64,000 bases of DNA. It comes from Aliiroseovarius salicola. GTDB lineage: Bacteria; Pseudomonadota; Alphaproteobacteria; Rhodobacterales; Rhodobacteraceae. Positions 51,503 through 59,737 of this stretch are shown in pieces. Each line of letters starts with the position of its first letter. The first letter of the stretch is position 1. The stretch covers positions 62,001-126,000 of the forward strand of contig NZ_JAQIIO010000003.1 of NCBI RefSeq assembly GCF_027891095.1, written 5' to 3'. Under the pieces are notes generated by a model, which saw only the letters and a program-made list of their open reading frames with translations, did not search any database and had not been told where the DNA came from. Position numbers and translations under genes: made by a program.

Positions 51503-52425
51503 TCGGGTTTGCTCCCTTGCGACAGTGGGCGGACTTTGCCGCTCACTTGATTGCCATAATACACACCGAAATTCCCCATACGGGCCTCCTGAGCGAACCG
51601 TTCCAGCATGGTGCACATGGCGGGATCCGCGATGTCCATCAGGGTGGATTGGTTGAGCTCGGTGAAAAGACCGCGAGAGGGCGAGCCTTCTGTAGCCTGA
51701 CAGAGGAACGAGATGTGCTGATTTTCGCGCGCTTCATCTTCGTAGACGGAATAGATGAACCCAGGATCGGCGGTGATACCAAGATCATCAATCAAACGGG
51801 TCAGGGCGGCAGAGGCCCCGTCTTTTCTCACTTTGGCTTCGGGCAGGGTAAGACGCCCATCGCCCGCATCGACGAGAAGGATCTTGCCGTCCTGTTCGAT
51901 GAGGGCGGACACCATCAGGTTGGCCTGATTGCTCAAGGCATCCACCTCGGCGGCGGGGGTCACATAGGCCCCGCGTGCATAGCCCAGACCGGGGGCGGTG
52001 TCGTTTTCAAAAGCCTCGACCTTGCCGATCAGGATCAGATGGTCGCCTGCATCTATTGTGTTGAACATGGAGCAGTCAAACCATGCGGAGGTGCCCACAA
52101 AAACCGGGGAGCCATGTGGGCCATCCAACCAATCCACCGCGGCAAACCGGTCCTCGACCGGGCGGGCAAAGGTGTTAGAAACCTCGATTTGCCCTTCGGA
52201 GAGGATGTTCACGGCAAATCCCTGTGTTGCCGAGAAGGTTTCGTAATTGCTTGATGTATTGGCAAGGCAGACCAGCACAAGGGGCGGATCGAGCGAGACA
52301 GATGTGAAGGAGTTGGCCGTGAACCCGACGGGGTTGCCTTCGGTATCTTTGGTGGTGACCACGGTCACACCGGTCATGAAGGCGCCAAAGGCATTGCGCA
52401 GGGCGCGGGGATCGATCTCGGTCAT
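51499..52425 (-). CDS. Flavin reductase with degenerate Nudix-like C-terminal domain
   Basis: 308 residues. The N-terminal 170 are a flavin reductase (FMTGVTVVTTKDTEGNPVGFTANSFTSVSLDPPLVLVCL in outline; FAVNILSEGQ; DHLILIGKVEAF). The C-terminal 125 read LMVSALIEQDGKILLVD, then LPEAKVRKDGASAALTRLID, then DLGI, following a Nudix domain path but without the Glu residues of the Nudix box (no REXXEE). It supplies FMNH2 to the monooxygenase downstream; the tail may bind a nucleotide or substrate without hydrolysis (inference). AAGGAG precedes the ATG, which overlaps the hydrolase stop. Confidence 0.86.
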   Translation of the reverse strand: MTEIDPRALRNAFGAFMTGVTVVTTKDTEGNPVGFTANSFTSVSLDPPLVLVCLANTSSNYETFSATQGFAVNILSEGQIEVSNTFARPVEDRFAAVDWLDGPHGSPVFVGTSAWFDCSMFNTIDAGDHLILIGKVEAFENDTAPGLGYARGAYVTPAAEVDALSNQANLMVSALIEQDGKILLVDAGDGRLTLPEAKVRKDGASAALTRLIDDLGITADPGFIYSVYEDEARENQHISFLCQATEGSPSRGLFTELNQSTLMDIADPAMCTMLERFAQEARMGNFGVYYGNQVSGKVRPLSQGSKPE

Positions 52426-53225
52426 GATGTCTCTCCTTCGGTTGTCAGCCAATCCGCAAGGGCCGCATTTACTGCGTCGGGGGCGGTTAGATTGACCATG
52501 TGGCGATGGCCTTTGATCACCATAGCACGACCCAAGGGTGCGGCTTCAGCCATGGCGCGTGACATGGCAGGGGTAGAGTTCAGATCACCGTCTCCGGTGA
52601 TGGCCAGAAACGGGCAGGGGATGTCCGAAATGCGATCGGCATAGGTGTCATCCCCACGTGCAAAGGCGCCATAGGCGGTGGCATATCCGCCCAAATCCAC
52701 CTCGCTCAGCCAGCCAGATACCTGCCTGCGTGCGGTTTGTTCAATCGGGCTGTCCCCAAACCAGCGGGTCAGAGGTGTTTCCAAGTCGAAACCGCCGGAG
52801 CGGATCACATCGGCGCGTGCGATGACCGCATTGCGAGCCTCATTTGTGCGTCGGAAAACCCCATTGAGCAAAGCCACACGGGTGAGTTTTTCTGGGTGAG
52901 TGGCGGCGTATCCTGCAGCGATCAACGCCCCCATGGAATGCCCTGCAAGGCATACGTGCTCAAGTTCAAGCGCGGTGATGGATGCGTCCAACCAGTCAAT
53001 AAAATCAGCTAGTTGTGCGTTTTCAGGAAGGGGAGAACTCCCTCCATGCCCCGGCATGTCCAGTGCAATGACACGATGTGTGGCAGATAAGGCCGCGATC
53101 TGCGGTCCCCATGCTTCTGACTGCATGCCTACGCCATGAAGCAGTACCAACGGCGCGCCAGAGCCCGCTTCACGGCAAGACAATGTGCCGTAGTGATCAG
53201 ACAGCTGCAGGGTTGTCGACGTCAT
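52422..53225 (-). CDS. Alpha/beta-hydrolase
   Basis: 267 residues: LVLLHGVGMQSEAW (oxyanion HG), VIALDMPGHGGS, nucleophile elbow CLAGHSMGALIAAGYA with the Ser, acid region near ITGDGDLNSTP, and the catalytic His in GHRHMVNLTAP. It resembles 3-oxoadipate enol-lactonase or RutD-type hydrolases. Its start lies within the DUF1185 gene (28-base overlap), and its stop overlaps the flavin reductase start, so the operon is fully coupled. Confidence 0.92.
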   Translation of the reverse strand: MTSTTLQLSDHYGTLSCREAGSGAPLVLLHGVGMQSEAWGPQIAALSATHRVIALDMPGHGGSSPLPENAQLADFIDWLDASITALELEHVCLAGHSMGALIAAGYAATHPEKLTRVALLNGVFRRTNEARNAVIARADVIRSGGFDLETPLTRWFGDSPIEQTARRQVSGWLSEVDLGGYATAYGAFARGDDTYADRISDIPCPFLAITGDGDLNSTPAMSRAMAEAAPLGRAMVIKGHRHMVNLTAPDAVNAALADWLTTEGETS

Positions 53226-53799
53226 GACCCAGTTCCTTAAGATCCTGATAGCGATCGCCGATGCGGTGATGTGGACGACCGCCAATCGATGCCCCCAGCG
53301 CCACCACGATTTCGTCCGGGCCGGGGGCGTCGGCCACTTGCAGCGCGATGGTCAGGTAGTGGCTGCGTTTGCCACCGTCGTTTTTGTCCATCAGCGGGAT
53401 CTGCAGTGGGGCATTTGCAGGCCCGCGTGTGTTGGTGAAAGCCAGATAGGATTTTGCCCCTACGGCTTCGCGATAATGGTTGCCGAAACGCAGCGTGTGG
53501 ATGAGGGCCGAGGCGTGCTCCACCTCGCCATTCAACCCAACAATAGCGGACTTTCCATATCCTTCTACCTTGTCGCCACCGCCCGCGGCGTCCAGCACCA
53601 TCTTGGTCAGCAATTCGCCCAGTCCCGGTGCGCAATCATGGATTTCTGGGCGCAGATCTTCGACAAACCCTTGGCCTGCCCAAGGGTTTTGGATCACGGC
53701 AATAGCCGCAATCATTTTCAGTGGCGTCTCGGCCGCTTTGCCCCCTTCAATCAGGGTTTCTTCGACATGCAGCAGTGTTTTGCGGATTTCAGCGGGCAT
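53197..53799 (-). CDS. DUF1185 ('amino acid synthesis') family protein
   Basis: 200 residues: MPAEIRKTLLHVEETLIEGGKAAE in outline, AVIQNPWAGQGFVEDL, AIVGLNGEVEHASALIHTLRFGNHYREAVGAKSYLAFTNTRGPANAPLQIPLMDKND in outline, GRPHHRIGDRYQDL. This is a DUF1185-type protein of unproven function. In annotated genomes it often travels with amide or cyclic-compound catabolic genes, so a cyclic amidase-like role is possible but unproved. It is the first gene of the operon, 60 bases from the divergent GntR gene. Confidence 0.82.
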   Translation of the reverse strand: MPAEIRKTLLHVEETLIEGGKAAETPLKMIAAIAVIQNPWAGQGFVEDLRPEIHDCAPGLGELLTKMVLDAAGGGDKVEGYGKSAIVGLNGEVEHASALIHTLRFGNHYREAVGAKSYLAFTNTRGPANAPLQIPLMDKNDGGKRSHYLTIALQVADAPGPDEIVVALGASIGGRPHHRIGDRYQDLKELGHDVDNPAAV

Positions 53800-53831
53800 G
53801 GGGGACCTTTCTCGATTCGTTGGCGGTAGGA

Positions 53832-53850
53832 TGGTATACCATTATACAAT
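53832..53850. promoter_or_regulatory. Probable GntR-family operator
   Basis: Palindrome TGGTATACCA followed directly by TTATACAAT, giving two overlapping GTATAC/TATAC half sites, between the divergent DUF1185 operon and the gntR gene. The form resembles FCD-type GntR operators. Confidence 0.6.
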
Positions 53851-53858
53851 AAGTCAAT

Positions 53859-54587
53859 ATGATCTTGCCCGATGACCCCTGCGCTGCTAACACATCCCCC
53901 ATGACCAAAAGCATCCTTGCCCCGATCGATCAGCCCCCAATGACCCTGCGCGACATGGTGCAGGAACGTATGCGCGACGCGATCATTGAAGGGCATTTCA
54001 AACCCGGAGAGCGGCTGGTGGAACGCCCCCTTTGCGATCAGCTTGGCGTCAGTAGAACCGTAATTCGTGAGACAATTCGGTATCTTGAGGCGGAAGGGCT
54101 GGTGGAAATCCTGCCGGGGCGCGGCCCGATTGTTGCGACCATGAACCGCGAGGATGCGCGTCAGATCTACGACATCCGGCGGATGCTCGAGACCTATGCG
54201 GCCGAAACCTGTGCACGCCAGATCACGCCGGATCGGGTGAAGATGTTACGAGAGGCGCTGGAAAATCTGCAAGCAGCGCGGAAGGAAAAAACACCGGGGG
54301 CATTGTTCCGCGCCTCGTCAGATTTCTATTCCGTGATCTTTGAAGGGGCCGGGCATCACATTGCGTGGGAGATCGTGCAGCGCTTGAACGGGCGGATCAG
54401 TCGGCTGAGAATGATGACGCTGTCTTCCACGGATCGCGCACAGCCCGGACAGGTGCATATGCAGGCGATCTGTGATGCCATCACCGCTGGGGATCCGATG
54501 GCCGCTCGGCAAGCCGTTGGCCGTCATTTGGATGACACCGCGGCGATTGCGGATCGACTATTGGCGGAAGATGAGGCGGAGGAATAA
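53859..54587 (+). CDS. GntR-family (FCD) transcriptional regulator
   Basis: Up to 242 residues. The winged helix reads VQERMRDAIIEGHFKPGERLVERPLCDQLGVSRTVIRETIRYLEAEGLVEI in outline, and the FCD ligand domain has AREAL-type helices with RRMLETYAAE and HMQAICDAITAGDPMAARQAVGRHLDD, including metal-binding His/Asp positions. The ATG at 53859 is used; an ATG 14 codons later (MTKSILAP) is equally likely. It is divergent from the DUF1185 operon and followed by two small genes in the same direction. Confidence 0.91.
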   Translation: MILPDDPCAANTSPMTKSILAPIDQPPMTLRDMVQERMRDAIIEGHFKPGERLVERPLCDQLGVSRTVIRETIRYLEAEGLVEILPGRGPIVATMNREDARQIYDIRRMLETYAAETCARQITPDRVKMLREALENLQAARKEKTPGALFRASSDFYSVIFEGAGHHIAWEIVQRLNGRISRLRMMTLSSTDRAQPGQVHMQAICDAITAGDPMAARQAVGRHLDDTAAIADRLLAEDEAEE

Positions 54588-54589
54588 TC

Positions 54590-54877
54590 GTGCCAAAAGC
54601 CTATTGGATTGCCAATGTAACCGTGACAGATCCCGATAAATACACAGACTATCAAGCGCTTGCTCCAGAAGCCTTTGCCGCCCACGGAGCAAGATTTCTG
54701 GCGCGCGGAGATGCGGAGACGCTTGAAGGAACGCCTTGGCAACGCCGTGTTGTGATCGAATTTGACAGCCTCGAGGCGGCGCGTGCTTGCTATGAAAGCG
54801 ATGCGTACCAAGCCGCAAGAACCCATCGTGAGGGCGCATGTGAGGCGGATATTGCAATTATTGAAGGGCTGGAGTGA
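54590..54877 (+). CDS. DUF1330 family protein
   Basis: 95 residues: KAYWIANVTVTDPDKYTDYQALA in outline, HGARFLARGDAETLEG, RRVVIEFDSLEAARACYESDAYQAARTHREG in outline. This is the DUF1330 dimeric alpha/beta-barrel family of unknown activity, common in catabolic clusters. The start is a GTG two bases after the gntR stop, so it is co-transcribed with the regulator. Confidence 0.92.
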   Translation: MPKAYWIANVTVTDPDKYTDYQALAPEAFAAHGARFLARGDAETLEGTPWQRRVVIEFDSLEAARACYESDAYQAARTHREGACEADIAIIEGLE

Positions 54878-54897
54878 GCCCCCTGAAAGGACACAAG

Positions 54898-55293
54898 ATG
54901 AGCGATCTCTTTGAGACCGGGCTTGCGCAGCGCAAAGCCACGTTAGGCGCTGAATATGTTGAGAAAAACCTTGCAGCCGCTGATGAGTTTACCCGTCCGT
55001 TTCAGGAGGCGATGACTGAATGGTGCTGGGGGTTTGGCTGGGGCGATGAGGCAATTGATGCCAAGACCCGCTCGCTTATGAACCTGTCGATGATCGGTGC
55101 GCTGGGCAAGATGCATGAATGGGAATTGCACCTGAATGGCGCGATCAACAATGGCGTCACCTTCGAAGAAATCCGCGCTGCCATCCATGTGATTGCGATC
55201 TACTGCGGGGTTCCGCAGGGCGTCGAATGTTTTCGGATTGCACGTAAGGTGTTGACAGAAAGAGGTCTTTTGCCCGTCGAAGAGCAACCCTAG
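54898..55293 (+). CDS. Carboxymuconolactone decarboxylase-family protein
   Basis: 131 residues: RKATLGAEYVEKNLAAADEFTRPFQE in outline, WGFGWGDEAIDAKTRSLMNLSMIGALGKMHEWELHLNGAINNGVT in outline, PQGVECFRIARKVL. This matches PcaC rather than AhpD, as there is no CxxC pair. It may decarboxylate a lactone intermediate of the pathway encoded on the other side of gntR (inference). AAAGGA lies upstream of the ATG. It ends overlapping the convergent methyltransferase by four bases. Confidence 0.9.
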   Translation: MSDLFETGLAQRKATLGAEYVEKNLAAADEFTRPFQEAMTEWCWGFGWGDEAIDAKTRSLMNLSMIGALGKMHEWELHLNGAINNGVTFEEIRAAIHVIAIYCGVPQGVECFRIARKVLTERGLLPVEEQP

Positions 55294-56414
55294 AGCGCGT
55301 CGGTCTGGTAAAGCTTGATCCGCAACCCGCCATGATCCACTGGCGGACCGGGGGGCAAAAGCGGCAAACCGGTCGCTTTGGCAAGCCCGCCATCTGATGT
55401 GATGATCCCCACGCGCCAACCGGAAAACCGCTCTTTCATCACCTGACCCAGCCGCCCGTGCAGGGCAAAAAGCTGGCGTTTATCGCCAATCCGTTCGCCA
55501 TAGGGTGGGTTTACGATGACAATTCCGGGGGGGCAGTCGGGGCGCTCAAGATCGCTGATTGCGGCGTGCGTGAATTGGGTGATCTCTTCGACGCCCGCAG
55601 CTTTGGCGTTCCGCTGGCTGTTCTTGATGGCGCCCGCGTTGCGATCTGAACCAAAGAAGCGGGGCGGCAAATCTTTAAAGTTTTTAAAGCCCTGTGCTTC
55701 CCGTTCTTTAATGTTTTTAAAGGTCTCAGGATCAAAACTTGCAAGTTTTTCGAAGGCAAAGCTCCGGTCGCGACCGGCCATCAGCCCCGCGGCCCATTCC
55801 GCCGCTTCGATCACAAACGTACCTGACCCGCACATCGGATCGAGCACCGTTTGCGATCCGTCAAACCCCATCTCGCGCAGGAATAGCGCCGCCAGTGTTT
55901 CGCGCATCGGCGCCTTGCCGGTGGCGGTCTTGTGGCCGCGCTTGTGCAGGCTGTCACCTGATGTGTCGAGGCTGATCGTGCAGCGGTCTTTTTCGATCCG
56001 AACCTTCACGATGATCTCGGCATCGGATGAAATTTGCGCACCGACCACGTCGACCAAAGCCTTTTCAATCCGTTCACTGGCCGCACGGTCGTGATAGATC
56101 TTGGATTTGCGGCAGGTGGTTTCAACCTTCACCGTTGCCCCTTGCGGCAACACAGACGCCCAGTCGACCTGATGCGCTTTTTTGTCGAGCTGAGACAGAT
56201 GGGCCACTGAAAACTGGCCGATCCGCATCAAAACCCGTGTCGCACCGCGCAGCACAAGATTGGCGCGCCAGACCTCTTGCCAGCGCCCTTGAAACACAAC
56301 ACCTCCGGGCACCGCCTTGGGGGCGGAAAACCCCGAGGACAGGGCCTCGGTCCGCAATGCCTGCTCCAACCCCGGAGCGGCGACAAGGAAAATTTCCAAC
56401 CGTGCTTGTGTCAT
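55290..56414 (-). CDS. THUMP-domain RNA methyltransferase (RlmL N-terminal-like)
   Basis: 374 residues. An N-terminal THUMP region (VKVETTCRKSKIYHDRAASERI in outline) is followed by a UPF0020 methyltransferase: LDPMCGSGTFVIEAAEWA and the catalytic VIVNPPYGERIGD. It methylates the exocyclic amine of guanine in rRNA (m2G type), as does the N-terminal half of E. coli RlmL; the second methyltransferase of RlmL is absent here, as in many alphaproteobacteria. Cytoplasmic, monocistronic. Confidence 0.92.
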   Translation of the reverse strand: MTQARLEIFLVAAPGLEQALRTEALSSGFSAPKAVPGGVVFQGRWQEVWRANLVLRGATRVLMRIGQFSVAHLSQLDKKAHQVDWASVLPQGATVKVETTCRKSKIYHDRAASERIEKALVDVVGAQISSDAEIIVKVRIEKDRCTISLDTSGDSLHKRGHKTATGKAPMRETLAALFLREMGFDGSQTVLDPMCGSGTFVIEAAEWAAGLMAGRDRSFAFEKLASFDPETFKNIKEREAQGFKNFKDLPPRFFGSDRNAGAIKNSQRNAKAAGVEEITQFTHAAISDLERPDCPPGIVIVNPPYGERIGDKRQLFALHGRLGQVMKERFSGWRVGIITSDGGLAKATGLPLLPPGPPVDHGGLRIKLYQTDAL

Positions 56415-56488
56415 GGGGGCGGTGTAGCGGGTCGTGCGCCGGAGGGAAAGAGAGGAGTGCCCCTGCCTGCCGCGCGGTGCATTGAAAA

Positions 56489-56512
56489 GGGGCCACGTAA
56501 AAACGTGGCCCC
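56489..56512. terminator. Terminator between the small membrane gene and the methyltransferase gene
   Basis: Perfect 10-base arms GGGGCCACGT / ACGTGGCCCC with an AAAA loop; TTTTC follows on the minus strand and TTTCTTATTTC on the plus strand. It ends the 41-residue gene. Confidence 0.85.
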
Positions 56513-56516
56513 TTTC

Positions 56517-56642
56517 TTATTTCTCGTCAGCTTTTTTGCCGAAAAGATTAAATCCGGAATCCGGATAACGCTTCATGAGAACTTTCCCGATCAAAGCGGC
56601 CGAGAATACCAATAACAGTGCCTTTGCGATACCGAGCATCAT
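56517..56642 (-). CDS. 41-residue single-helix membrane protein
   Basis: A very short gene: one membrane helix MLGIAKALLLVFSAALIGKVL, then a basic/acidic tail KRYPDSGFNLFGKKADEK. AAGGAG lies eight bases before the ATG and a perfect terminator follows the stop by four bases, so the unit looks complete and expressed. No family recognised. Confidence 0.72.
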   Translation of the reverse strand: MMLGIAKALLLVFSAALIGKVLMKRYPDSGFNLFGKKADEK

Positions 56643-56916
56643 GTGATCAACTCCTTATCCCTCATTAGTCACAAGGCTTGTCTATTTCACATAGGAGGCA
56701 AGAAAGTGGCCATTTTTTGAAAAATTCGCGCTAAGGGAGATCTGGGCAGAGTGATATGCATCCGGATGGGACCGTGGAGAGGCGCACCGTGATGATTGAC
56801 CTGTGCTGCATTTGCTTGCAGATTTGCGATCTGTTTCGTTTGAGATGAAGTCAATGAATTGCAATTACAGTGATAAATGTATTGGCTTGCGGCACGCGGT
56901 TTAAGAAAGTGTATTT

Positions 56917-57012
56917 ATGATTGCTGACAAGAACTCCAAAAACACCATGGATGCACCCGAATACGGCGTTACACCCAATCTGGCCTCATTCCAGACGGAA
57001 ATAGGGGCGTGA
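56917..57012 (+). CDS. Possible 31-residue leader ORF coupled to phnN
   Basis: A short frame (MIADKNSKNTMDAPEYG...) whose TGA overlaps the phnN ATG (TGATG). The ribosome site (AAGAAAG) is weak and no family is visible; it could be a chance frame. The 366-base stretch from 56643 to 57008 holds nothing else I can support. Confidence 0.3.
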   Translation: MIADKNSKNTMDAPEYGVTPNLASFQTEIGA

Positions 57013-57590
57013 TGCCGACACCGCGCACAGGTCGCCTTATCGCTGTTGTCGGCCCTTCAGGAGTTGGCAAGGACAGCGTGATGCAGGCATTGGCCACCGC
57101 AACTGATTTCCGCATCGGACGTCGTGTGATCACCCGACCTTCCGAGGCAGGAGGGGAGCGGTTTGAAAGCTGTGATGACACCGCCTTTGAGAAGGATCTT
57201 CTGGCAGGCCGCTTTGCCCTGCACTGGCAAGCGCATGGTCTGCGCTACGGCGTCCCGAAGGCGGAATTGGCCCGTTTGAAGCAGGGACGCACGGTTCTGG
57301 TGAACCTGTCGCGCACCGTGCTTGCTGAAGCGCAGGCAAAATTTCCCCAATCTGTGATCAGCCTGACAGCCTCACCAGAAGTCTTGGCAAAACGGCTGGC
57401 AGCCCGCGGACGGGAAAGTGAGGATGGCATTGCCAGACGGCTGGCGCGCAGGGTGGCGCTCCCAGTGGGAGTGAACGCAATTGAGGTGACGAATGACGGG
57501 CCGTTGGTGGATACGGTTCACACCATCCTGTCAGCCCTTGCGGATCAGACCGCGCCTGATGCGCCGAGCGCAATGCGCGAGATTTCGTGA
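57012..57590 (+). CDS. phnN: Ribose 1,5-bisphosphate phosphokinase (PhnN)
   Basis: 192 residues with a guanylate-kinase-like P-loop: LIAVVGPSGVGKDSVM, then FRIGRRVITRPSEAGGERFESCDD in outline, WQAHGLRYGVP, VLVNLSRTVL. PhnN converts ribose 1,5-bisphosphate to PRPP at the end of the C-P lyase pathway. No other C-P lyase genes are here except the DUF1045 gene, whose 3' end overlaps this one by 46 bases on the opposite strand. The ATG is used; a GTG one codon earlier is possible. Confidence 0.92.
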   Translation: MPTPRTGRLIAVVGPSGVGKDSVMQALATATDFRIGRRVITRPSEAGGERFESCDDTAFEKDLLAGRFALHWQAHGLRYGVPKAELARLKQGRTVLVNLSRTVLAEAQAKFPQSVISLTASPEVLAKRLAARGRESEDGIARRLARRVALPVGVNAIEVTNDGPLVDTVHTILSALADQTAPDAPSAMREIS

Positions 57591-58246
57591 AAATTTCCAG
57601 CCGCGTCTTCTCCCACCAGTGTCAAATCCCCAATCGTGAACGGACAGGGGAGGAGCGGGGTCAGTATTGGCTCCAGCGTGGAGGAGATCCGCCCGGCGTG
57701 GTCGACGTCGAGCTTCCCAGTCAGGGTCAGGTGAAATCTGAATTCGTCAAACAGATAGGGGTAGCCCCATGTGAGCAGCATCTCCTCCTGTCTGGGCGTC
57801 AACCCCGCCCTGCGGCGACGGGCGAGTTCCTGATCCGTGGCCGGGGCGCGGAAATGGTCCAGCGTTGCCACCATATGTCCGGCGAGCTGGGCCACCGGGG
57901 TCTGATCTCCATCAACGACCAGGGCAAGGAAACCGCCGATCCGAGAGAGTTTCAGGCCGGGCAGCGTGACCGGTGGCCGCTCTTGTGCCGCACGCTGAAA
58001 GGCGTGGGTCAGGCTTGCGGCATCAGCGCCCTGTGCCAGGTGAAACGGGGGTTTGATCGTAGCGTGAAAACCGTATCTGCGGGGGTTCTGTGTGACCTCG
58101 GAAATCTCTTTCGCAGGAAGACCCGGCAGGTCGGGGTGGGGCGTTTCCTGTCCACGGGACATGTCCCAGCCCAACCAGCGAGCGCCAAAATCTGCCAATG
58201 GGCCCGGCGTCGGCGTGTAATAGATCGCAAAGCGACTGAATTTCAT
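57545..58246 (-). CDS. DUF1045 phosphonate-metabolism 2H phosphoesterase-like protein
   Basis: 233 residues: FAIYYTPTPGPLADFGARWLGWD in outline, RRYGFHATIKPPFHLA (first HxT motif) and FRFHLTLTG (second HxT motif), the 2H phosphodiesterase pair, typical of DUF1045. These genes regularly accompany phn genes. The frame stays open 77 codons further upstream, but the ATG used starts the conserved part and has GAGGGTGAG just before it. Confidence 0.9.
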   Translation of the reverse strand: MKFSRFAIYYTPTPGPLADFGARWLGWDMSRGQETPHPDLPGLPAKEISEVTQNPRRYGFHATIKPPFHLAQGADAASLTHAFQRAAQERPPVTLPGLKLSRIGGFLALVVDGDQTPVAQLAGHMVATLDHFRAPATDQELARRRRAGLTPRQEEMLLTWGYPYLFDEFRFHLTLTGKLDVDHAGRISSTLEPILTPLLPCPFTIGDLTLVGEDAAGNFHEISRIALGASGAV

Positions 58247-58642
58247 CTCACCCTCTCTGGCCTGATGTTGCGATTGGCTTATTTCTAATGGCAACGCCTG
58301 ACAGCTGATTGCCATATCGGGGCCTTCACCAATAACGGTCTTGATCTGAAGAATGGCAAGATCAACTGACGACAGCCCCCGCGGAACGTTGCACACCTTT
58401 GACGCGATGACGTCAGCTTTCACACCCATGAGAGGTGTCCGGTCAGGCAGCTTCATCTCAAACATAAGGCCAAACATCTGGAATGCCTAAGTCATTGTCG
58501 GCGCTGCGGACCGAGCGACCATACGCCCCTTGCCTAATACATCACCTAATGCAAACTTGTGGCAGGAGGAGAGACGTCGTTTCACCGCTGGGTCCGTTGG
58601 GAAACGGAACAGCGCTGCATAATGTTGTGGGAGGAGTGTGCC
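58247..58642. other. Gap between DUF1045 and DUF2189 genes
   Basis: 396 bases holding the divergent promoters. The DUF1045 reading frame stays open for 77 codons here (ends with MFGLMFEMKL at its far side), but no known domain is visible in it. Confidence 0.45.
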
Positions 58643-59461
58643 ATGACGTCCAAGACCACAGGTTCTACACCACCGGACGATCTGACGCCTGAGCATCAGG
58701 CCGCGCCCGAGATCTATAAGGTGACTGCGGGTGACATCACCGCATCGCTGAAGGCCGGTGTTTCCGACTTTCTTGCTCGCCCCGTCATGAGCGGCTTCTT
58801 TGGTCTATTTTATGCGGTTTTTGGCTGTCTGTTTGTTTGGAGCATGGTCTGGCTCGAAATGATCTGGATGATCATTCCCGCCGTTGTAGGCTTTCCGCTG
58901 GTGGCGCCTTTCGCCGCTGCCGGGCTTTATGAAATGTCCCGCCGGTTGCAGAAGGGAGAGAGTTTCGGCTGGTCCGAAATCCTCACCGTCATTGCCAAGC
59001 AAAGCAAGCGTGAAATGGGCTGGATGGCCTTTGTCACCCTGTTCATTTTCTGGGTGTGGATGTACCAGGTTCGGCTTTGGCTGGCGATCATATTGCAGGA
59101 CGCATCCTTCTCGGATTTTGAAGGGTTTTTGAACGTCGTGTTCTTCACACCAGAGGGCTGGACCTTCCTTGCAATTGGCACCTGCGCAGGTGCAATCCTG
59201 TCGGCTGTGCTGTTTTCGGTGACTGTCGTCGCTATGCCCATGCTGCTTGAACGGAAGATCGATTTCATCACCGCCATGCTCACGTCCGTTCGCGTGGTCA
59301 CGGAAAGCCCGGTGGTCATGCTCACCTGGGCGGCGATCATCTCGGTCACCACGCTGGTGTCTCTGGTTCCGGCGTTTCTGGGCCTGATCTTCACCTTGCC
59401 GATCCTTGGCCATACCACATGGCATCTTTATCAGCGGGCCGTGCAACCAATGGAGGGGTGA
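58643..59461 (+). CDS. DUF2189 integral membrane protein
   Basis: 272 residues with about six helices: ARPVMSGFFGLFYAVFGCLFVW in outline, VGFPLVAPFAAAGLYEMSRRLQKGE, and a C-terminal HTTWHLYQRAV. This is the DUF2189 family, common in Rhodobacterales and of unknown function. GGGAGGAG lies seven bases before the ATG used; the longer frame upstream lacks a ribosome site. Monocistronic. Confidence 0.87.
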   Translation: MTSKTTGSTPPDDLTPEHQAAPEIYKVTAGDITASLKAGVSDFLARPVMSGFFGLFYAVFGCLFVWSMVWLEMIWMIIPAVVGFPLVAPFAAAGLYEMSRRLQKGESFGWSEILTVIAKQSKREMGWMAFVTLFIFWVWMYQVRLWLAIILQDASFSDFEGFLNVVFFTPEGWTFLAIGTCAGAILSAVLFSVTVVAMPMLLERKIDFITAMLTSVRVVTESPVVMLTWAAIISVTTLVSLVPAFLGLIFTLPILGHTTWHLYQRAVQPMEG

Positions 59462-59474
59462 TCAATCCAACCAG

Positions 59475-59506
59475 TACCTTAAGGGGCTACTACCTTAAGG
59501 GGCTAC
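59475..59506. repeat. Tandem duplication of a 16-base unit
   Basis: TACCTTAAGGGGCTAC occurs twice without a gap, 14 bases after the DUF2189 stop. CCTTAAGG inside each unit is itself palindromic. Confidence 0.95.
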
Positions 59507-59737
59507 GTGCTTTTTCATCCCGCAGGTGATCATTCCTCACGGACACCAACATGGACACCAAAAGTGACCGACGCTCATTCTCTGATCTGGTGAAGCGGCA
59601 TAACGGGCCATGACGGGGGCTGACATGGCAAAAAAACCGAAATGCCCATACGTCCTCTATCTTTCAGCCACCTTTCGCCTGTCTCGCCCTTGTTCCCGCG
59701 CGGCGGGGCCGTTATCTCTGCTCGAAAGGAGCGGTTC

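Noticed and set aside
56682-56864. 60-codon minus-strand frame in the gap before phnN
   Set aside because: No ribosome site, low-complexity Ser-rich translation, no family.
57587-58288. 233-codon plus-strand frame over the DUF1045 gene
   Set aside because: Antisense shadow; the minus strand carries both HxT motifs of the 2H family.
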